Origin: Candidatus Eremiobacteraceae bacterium | Lineage (GTDB): Bacteria; Vulcanimicrobiota; Vulcanimicrobiia; Eremiobacterales; Eremiobacteraceae | NCBI GenBank assembly: GCA_035295225.1 | Contig: DATGJI010000052.1 | Coordinates: forward strand, 186,001 to 250,000 | DNA: 64,000 nucleotides | Direction of reading: 5' to 3' | Shown here: positions 61,155 to 64,000 of the stretch, piece after piece | Numbering within the stretch: the stretch's first letter is position 1 | Layout of the letters: each line of letters begins with the position of its first letter | Program-made: the position numbers and the translations under genes | The notes under the pieces: model-generated | Database searches by the model: none | What the model was told of the DNA's origin: nothing | What the model saw: the letters and a program-made list of their open reading frames with translations, nothing else

Positions 61155-62186
61155 ATGGCCGTCCAATATAAGGATTACTACAAAATCCTGGACGTGCCCA
61201 AGTCTGCGACGGCAAAAGAGATCAAGTCCGCCTACCGCAAACTTGCCCGCAAGTGGCATCCCGACGTCAACCCCAATAAGAAAAAAGAAGCCGAAGAGAA
61301 ATTCAAAGAGATCGCCGAGGCATACGAAGTGCTCGGCGATCCCGAAAAGCGCAAGACCTACGACACGCTGGGGCCGGATTGGCAATCGCGCGCGCAAGCG
61401 CCGCCGCCCGGTTACGGCCAATGGCCTGGCGGCATGGGCGGGCAGAGCGTCCATTTCGAGAACGGCGATTTTGAAGACGCCGGTTTTTCCGATTTCTTCC
61501 AGGCATTCTTCGGCAACATCGGCCGCAACGCGGGCGGCGGTGGCGCCGCCGGGAGTGTGCGGCGCGGTCAGCGCGGCATGCGCGGACAAGACATCGAATC
61601 GGAGTTGCACCTCTCGTTACGCGAAGCATTTTCGGGCGGCCCGCGTTCGATATCGCTGCAGACGCAGAGCGCGTGCCCGCGCTGCCACGGCACGGGCAGC
61701 GACAACGGCAAGCTCTGTCACCAGTGCCGGGGCACCGGCACCGTCGCCGCGCAGCGCACGCTTGATGTCACCATCCCCGCGGGCGTTCGCGACGGCCAAC
61801 GCATACGGCTTGCCGGTCAGGGCGGGCCCGGCTTAGGCGGAGGTCAGAACGGCGACCTCTACATGGTGATGCGCATCGGCCGCGATCCGGTTTTCGAGCG
61901 GCGCGGCGACGATCTCTATATCGAGCACCCGGTCAGCGTCTACACGCTCGTGCTCGGCGGCGAGATCACGGTGCCGACGATGACGGGTCAGATCGACGTC
62001 AAGGTTCCACCCGGCTCCCAGAACGGCCGCACGTTGCGCGTGACCGGCAAGGGCATGCCTCGCGTCGGCTCGGGCAATGGGTTTGGCGATCTTTACGTCA
62101 AGCTCGCGGCGCAGGTGCCGACGAATCTGACGGACGCGGAGCGAGAACTTTTCAAACAACTGGCAGAACTAGCGAAGGCACGCTGA
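61155..62186 (+). CDS. dnaJ: DnaJ co-chaperone with a half zinc finger
   Basis: 343 aa. J domain (residues 5-70, HPD in [11 protein letters not shown]), Gly/Phe-rich region ([20 protein letters not shown]), then only two of the usual four CxxCxGxG motifs (Cys174/177 CPRCHGTG and Cys188/191 CHQCRGTG), and DnaJ C-terminal domains ([24 protein letters not shown]). So it stands between DnaJ (type I) and CbpA (type II); a single zinc site can be formed. Starts one base after the grpE stop. Confidence 0.95.
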   Translation: MAVQYKDYYKILDVPKSATAKEIKSAYRKLARKWHPDVNPNKKKEAEEKFKEIAEAYEVLGDPEKRKTYDTLGPDWQSRAQAPPPGYGQWPGGMGGQSVHFENGDFEDAGFSDFFQAFFGNIGRNAGGGGAAGSVRRGQRGMRGQDIESELHLSLREAFSGGPRSISLQTQSACPRCHGTGSDNGKLCHQCRGTGTVAAQRTLDVTIPAGVRDGQRIRLAGQGGPGLGGGQNGDLYMVMRIGRDPVFERRGDDLYIEHPVSVYTLVLGGEITVPTMTGQIDVKVPPGSQNGRTLRVTGKGMPRVGSGNGFGDLYVKLAAQVPTNLTDAERELFKQLAELAKAR

Positions 62187-62455
62187 TGGACACTGAGACG
62201 GTCGACGGGCTCTATGCGATCACGGCGATCGCAGGCCATTTCGACGTGCAGCCGGAGACGCTCGTGCGCTACGAGCGGGCGGGACTTTTGCGGCCCACAA
62301 TCGTCAACGAGGTGCGCTTCTACACCGCTGCGGACGTCGACCGGCTCTCCACGATCCGCCGGCTCACGGACATCTGCGGCCTGAATCTGGCCGGCGTCGA
62401 TGTCGTGCTCCGGCTACTCGACGAGATCCAGATCCTGCAGCGCCAACTCACCTAA
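62186..62455 (+). CDS. hspR: MerR-family heat-shock repressor HspR
   Basis: 89 aa: a MerR winged HTH (LYAITAIAGHFDVQPETLVRYERAGLLRPTIVNEVRFYTAADVDRLSTIRRLTDICGLNLAGVDVVLRLLDEI) with no effector domain. GLNLAGVDVVLRL is a typical HspR stretch, and the place after dnaJ is that of actinobacterial hspR. Its ATG overlaps the dnaJ stop (TGATG). In known cases DnaK acts as HspR corepressor. A HAIR inverted repeat is not obvious upstream of dnaK. Its stop overlaps that of the converging methyltransferase. Confidence 0.88.
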   Translation: MDTETVDGLYAITAIAGHFDVQPETLVRYERAGLLRPTIVNEVRFYTAADVDRLSTIRRLTDICGLNLAGVDVVLRLLDEIQILQRQLT

Positions 62456-63315
62456 CCGGTTTTTCGTTCCAGTAAAGCCATCGCCGACCAATACTTCGGG
62501 TCTCGTGCCCGCAATATGCCGAGGGCGCGGAGAAACGCGGCGCCGCGCATCTCGCGTTTGAGCCGTCGTGCCTCACCGATCATATCGCGCACTTCGCGCG
62601 GCACCCAGCCTTGCGCCGCGTGAAACGCTAGACCGTTTTTCGGCCCGAACAGCATGGGCGCGTTCGCGGCCTCTAAACCCTTGTGATAGCCGCGCCGCAT
62701 GAAGTCGAGAATTGCGGGCGATGCTTGATCGATGAGCCAGAGCGCGAAGTTCGGACACGCGTAGAGGTCGCGCCCCAAGCGTGCCACGTTTTCCTCGGAC
62801 AGATAGACCGTCAGACCTTCGCTCACGACCAGCACGCGCTTGCACTGCGCATTGACCCGTGCGAAAAGCGCGGTACGTGGGCCCTCTTCCGAAAGATCGA
62901 TTGCCACACGCTCGATCCTGCAGGCGGACGGCACGCCCGCAAGGCTTTCGTTCTTGTAAGCGACCATCGCCGGCAAGTCGACCTCGATCCACAGCAGATT
63001 TGGCGGCAAGGCAAGCCGCTGCGGGCGCGTGTCGAGACCGGCGCCAAGATTGAGCACGCAGTCGCAGCCGCCCACCGTCACCTCGCGCATGATCAATTCG
63101 TCGAAGACGGCGGTGCGGACGATCATGGCCCACGCCGCCGATCTCCCCGGACGGCTGAAGCCTGCCATCGCGACGCCGGCGTTTCCGGCGAACGTGCGAG
63201 CGTATGGATCGCGGAAAATCGCGTCGGGTCTGTCGGTCTCTTGTGCGCGGTATGCCGCGATCCAGCGCGCCGTATCCGCGACGCTGTGGAAACGCGAGAT
63301 CGGCTGCTCGCTCAT
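62452..63315 (-). CDS. SAM-dependent methyltransferase, leucine carboxyl methyltransferase family
   Basis: 287 aa. TARWIAAYRAQETDRPDAIFRDPYARTFAG is the usual start of the PPM1/TIGR00027 family; SAM site CVLNLGAGLDTRPQRLALPPNLLWIEVDLP, and VVSEGLTVYLSEENVARLGRDL. Bacterial members methylate carboxylates of small molecules or polyketides. The ATG at 63315 overlaps the stop of the adenylate-forming gene (ATGA), so both work in one pathway. Substrate unknown. Confidence 0.9.
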   Translation of the reverse strand: MSEQPISRFHSVADTARWIAAYRAQETDRPDAIFRDPYARTFAGNAGVAMAGFSRPGRSAAWAMIVRTAVFDELIMREVTVGGCDCVLNLGAGLDTRPQRLALPPNLLWIEVDLPAMVAYKNESLAGVPSACRIERVAIDLSEEGPRTALFARVNAQCKRVLVVSEGLTVYLSEENVARLGRDLYACPNFALWLIDQASPAILDFMRRGYHKGLEAANAPMLFGPKNGLAFHAAQGWVPREVRDMIGEARRLKREMRGAAFLRALGILRARDPKYWSAMALLERKTG

Positions 63316-64000
63316 GCCGGCGGTATTCCGCGAATCTGGATGCCAAATTTCTGTTCGAAATCTTCGCGCGCTTGCGCCGGTATGGCGCTGCCCGTGACGA
63401 CCGCTAAACGGACTGAGGTGTGGCTGCCGCTTTGCGGCGGCCCTCCGAAGAGCAGATCGTAGAACTGTGTAGGAACGAGCGCGAGCCACGTGGCGCGCTG
63501 CGCCGCGACCAGCTCCCAGAACCTGCGCCCATCGAAGCGCTCGGGCACGACGCACTGTCCGCCCGATGTGAGCGCCGCGACGAGCGCGGTCACGCCGTCG
63601 CGATGACCGAGCTGAATCGCGCAGATCGCTCTGTCTGTCTCGACGAGATGGAGTTCCGACGTCAGCGCGTTCGCATCCGAAAGCAGATCGGCATGCGTGC
63701 GCCGCACCGGTTCGAAACCGTCCGTGTGCGCGCGATACGATTCTACGGCGACCGCGTCGCTCGCGACATTGAGCAGCTGGTGGTGATCGGAATGTGCGGC
63801 CGCCGCAAGCGCCGCGTCCAGCTCGATATCTCCGTCCTCCGGCGAGCGTGCGCCGGCGACGATCGTGGCGCGCAGCGTCGTGCACTCGCGGCGCAATCCG
63901 TGCAGCTCGACGAGCCGTTTCTGATCGATCGCGAGCGCCTTCGCACCGCTCGCCATGATCAAGTCGCGGGCGTCAGGACCCTTGAGCATCGGATCGATGG
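63312..64000 (-). CDS. Shortened adenylate-forming (ANL) enzyme, partial at right edge
   Basis: The frame enters from the right edge; about 229 residues are visible. They resemble the core of an AMP-binding acyl-CoA synthetase: a loading segment (RTHADLLSDANALTSELHLVETDRAICAIQLGHRDGVTALVAALTSGGQCVV), then LALVPTQFYDLL and RLAVVTGSAIPAQAREDFEQKFGIQI. The protein stops ten residues later (RGIPPA), just where the YGxTE motif and the C-terminal domain should begin, so the catalytic lid is missing. It could be a decayed gene, or a partial domain working with other proteins. Confidence 0.6.
   Translation of the reverse strand, partial: IDPMLKGPDARDLIMASGAKALAIDQKRLVELHGLRRECTTLRATIVAGARSPEDGDIELDAALAAAAHSDHHQLLNVASDAVAVESYRAHTDGFEPVRRTHADLLSDANALTSELHLVETDRAICAIQLGHRDGVTALVAALTSGGQCVVPERFDGRRFWELVAAQRATWLALVPTQFYDLLFGGPPQSGSHTSVRLAVVTGSAIPAQAREDFEQKFGIQIRGIPPA

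Noticed and set aside
1-64000. CRISPR arrays, insertion sequences, prophage or integrase genes, tRNA or rRNA genes
   Set aside because: None seen: no regularly spaced direct repeats, no transposase-like proteins, no T-loop/acceptor patterns of tRNA.

Overview
The window reads as ordinary chromosome of a high-GC (about 60-65 % by eye), diderm, free-living bacterium. Outer-membrane parts (a TonB-dependent receptor, a TolC-type channel, several lipoproteins) sit beside traits common outside Proteobacteria: futalosine-route menaquinone genes (mqnE-mqnA-mqnC), RNase J, dimeric-type glycyl-tRNA synthetase, LytR-CpsA-Psr protein, a long-form hibernation factor, and a dnaK operon with HspR plus a CIRCE operator. 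By gene content I would guess Candidatus Eremiobacterota (WPS-2/Vulcanimicrobiota) or a neighbouring phylum; this is inference. I saw no transposase, integrase, CRISPR array, rRNA or tRNA.

Layout. 1-6.8 kb: polyhydroxyalkanoate locus (two acetoacetyl-CoA reductases, PHA synthase, XRE regulator, phasin) with an exported aspartyl-protease/PDZ protein inserted. 7.4-13.6 kb (minus): a tightly overlapping six-gene operon, GT2 - uracil-DNA glycosylase - rlmN - ABC ATPase - ABC permease - glyS. 13.7-17.8 kb: small exported proteins, prfB with its programmed +1 frameshift, and a secreted HEIGEW-motif protein behind a long, possibly structured leader. 17.8-22.4 kb: VOC protein, MFS exporter and a pocket of lower-GC hypothetical lipoproteins. 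22.4-31.2 kb (minus): rodZ-like - yajQ - rimO - LCP - polysaccharide deacetylase - hpf - secA housekeeping run. 31.3-33.8 kb: mnmA (behind a possible leader peptide) and two hypotheticals. 33.9-42.5 kb (minus): mqnC-mqnA-mqnE-ftsK, an orphan DppC-type permease, RNase J. 42.5-52.6 kb: two regulators flanking a ten-gene operon that links an SPFH/band-7 protein and a Yip1 protein to a complete MacAB-TolC-like exporter with two separate permeases. 52.6-57 kb: lipoprotein and TonB-dependent receptor. 57.1-62.5 kb: CIRCE-controlled htrA followed by dnaK-grpE-dnaJ-hspR. 62.5 kb to the edge: SAM methyltransferase coupled to a shortened adenylate-forming enzyme.

Two families of intergenic palindromic repeats cut across all of this. 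Family A (outer arms GTAGGGC...GCCCTAC, usually two hairpins) occurs between genes in any orientation, even inside operons. Family B (GGGGCCGAC...GTCGGCCCC) occurs only at gene 3' ends, mainly between convergent genes, and looks like a bidirectional terminator. Several genes have a -10 box six bases or fewer upstream of the start codon, suggesting leaderless transcripts, and ATGA/GTGA/TTGA overlaps are very frequent.
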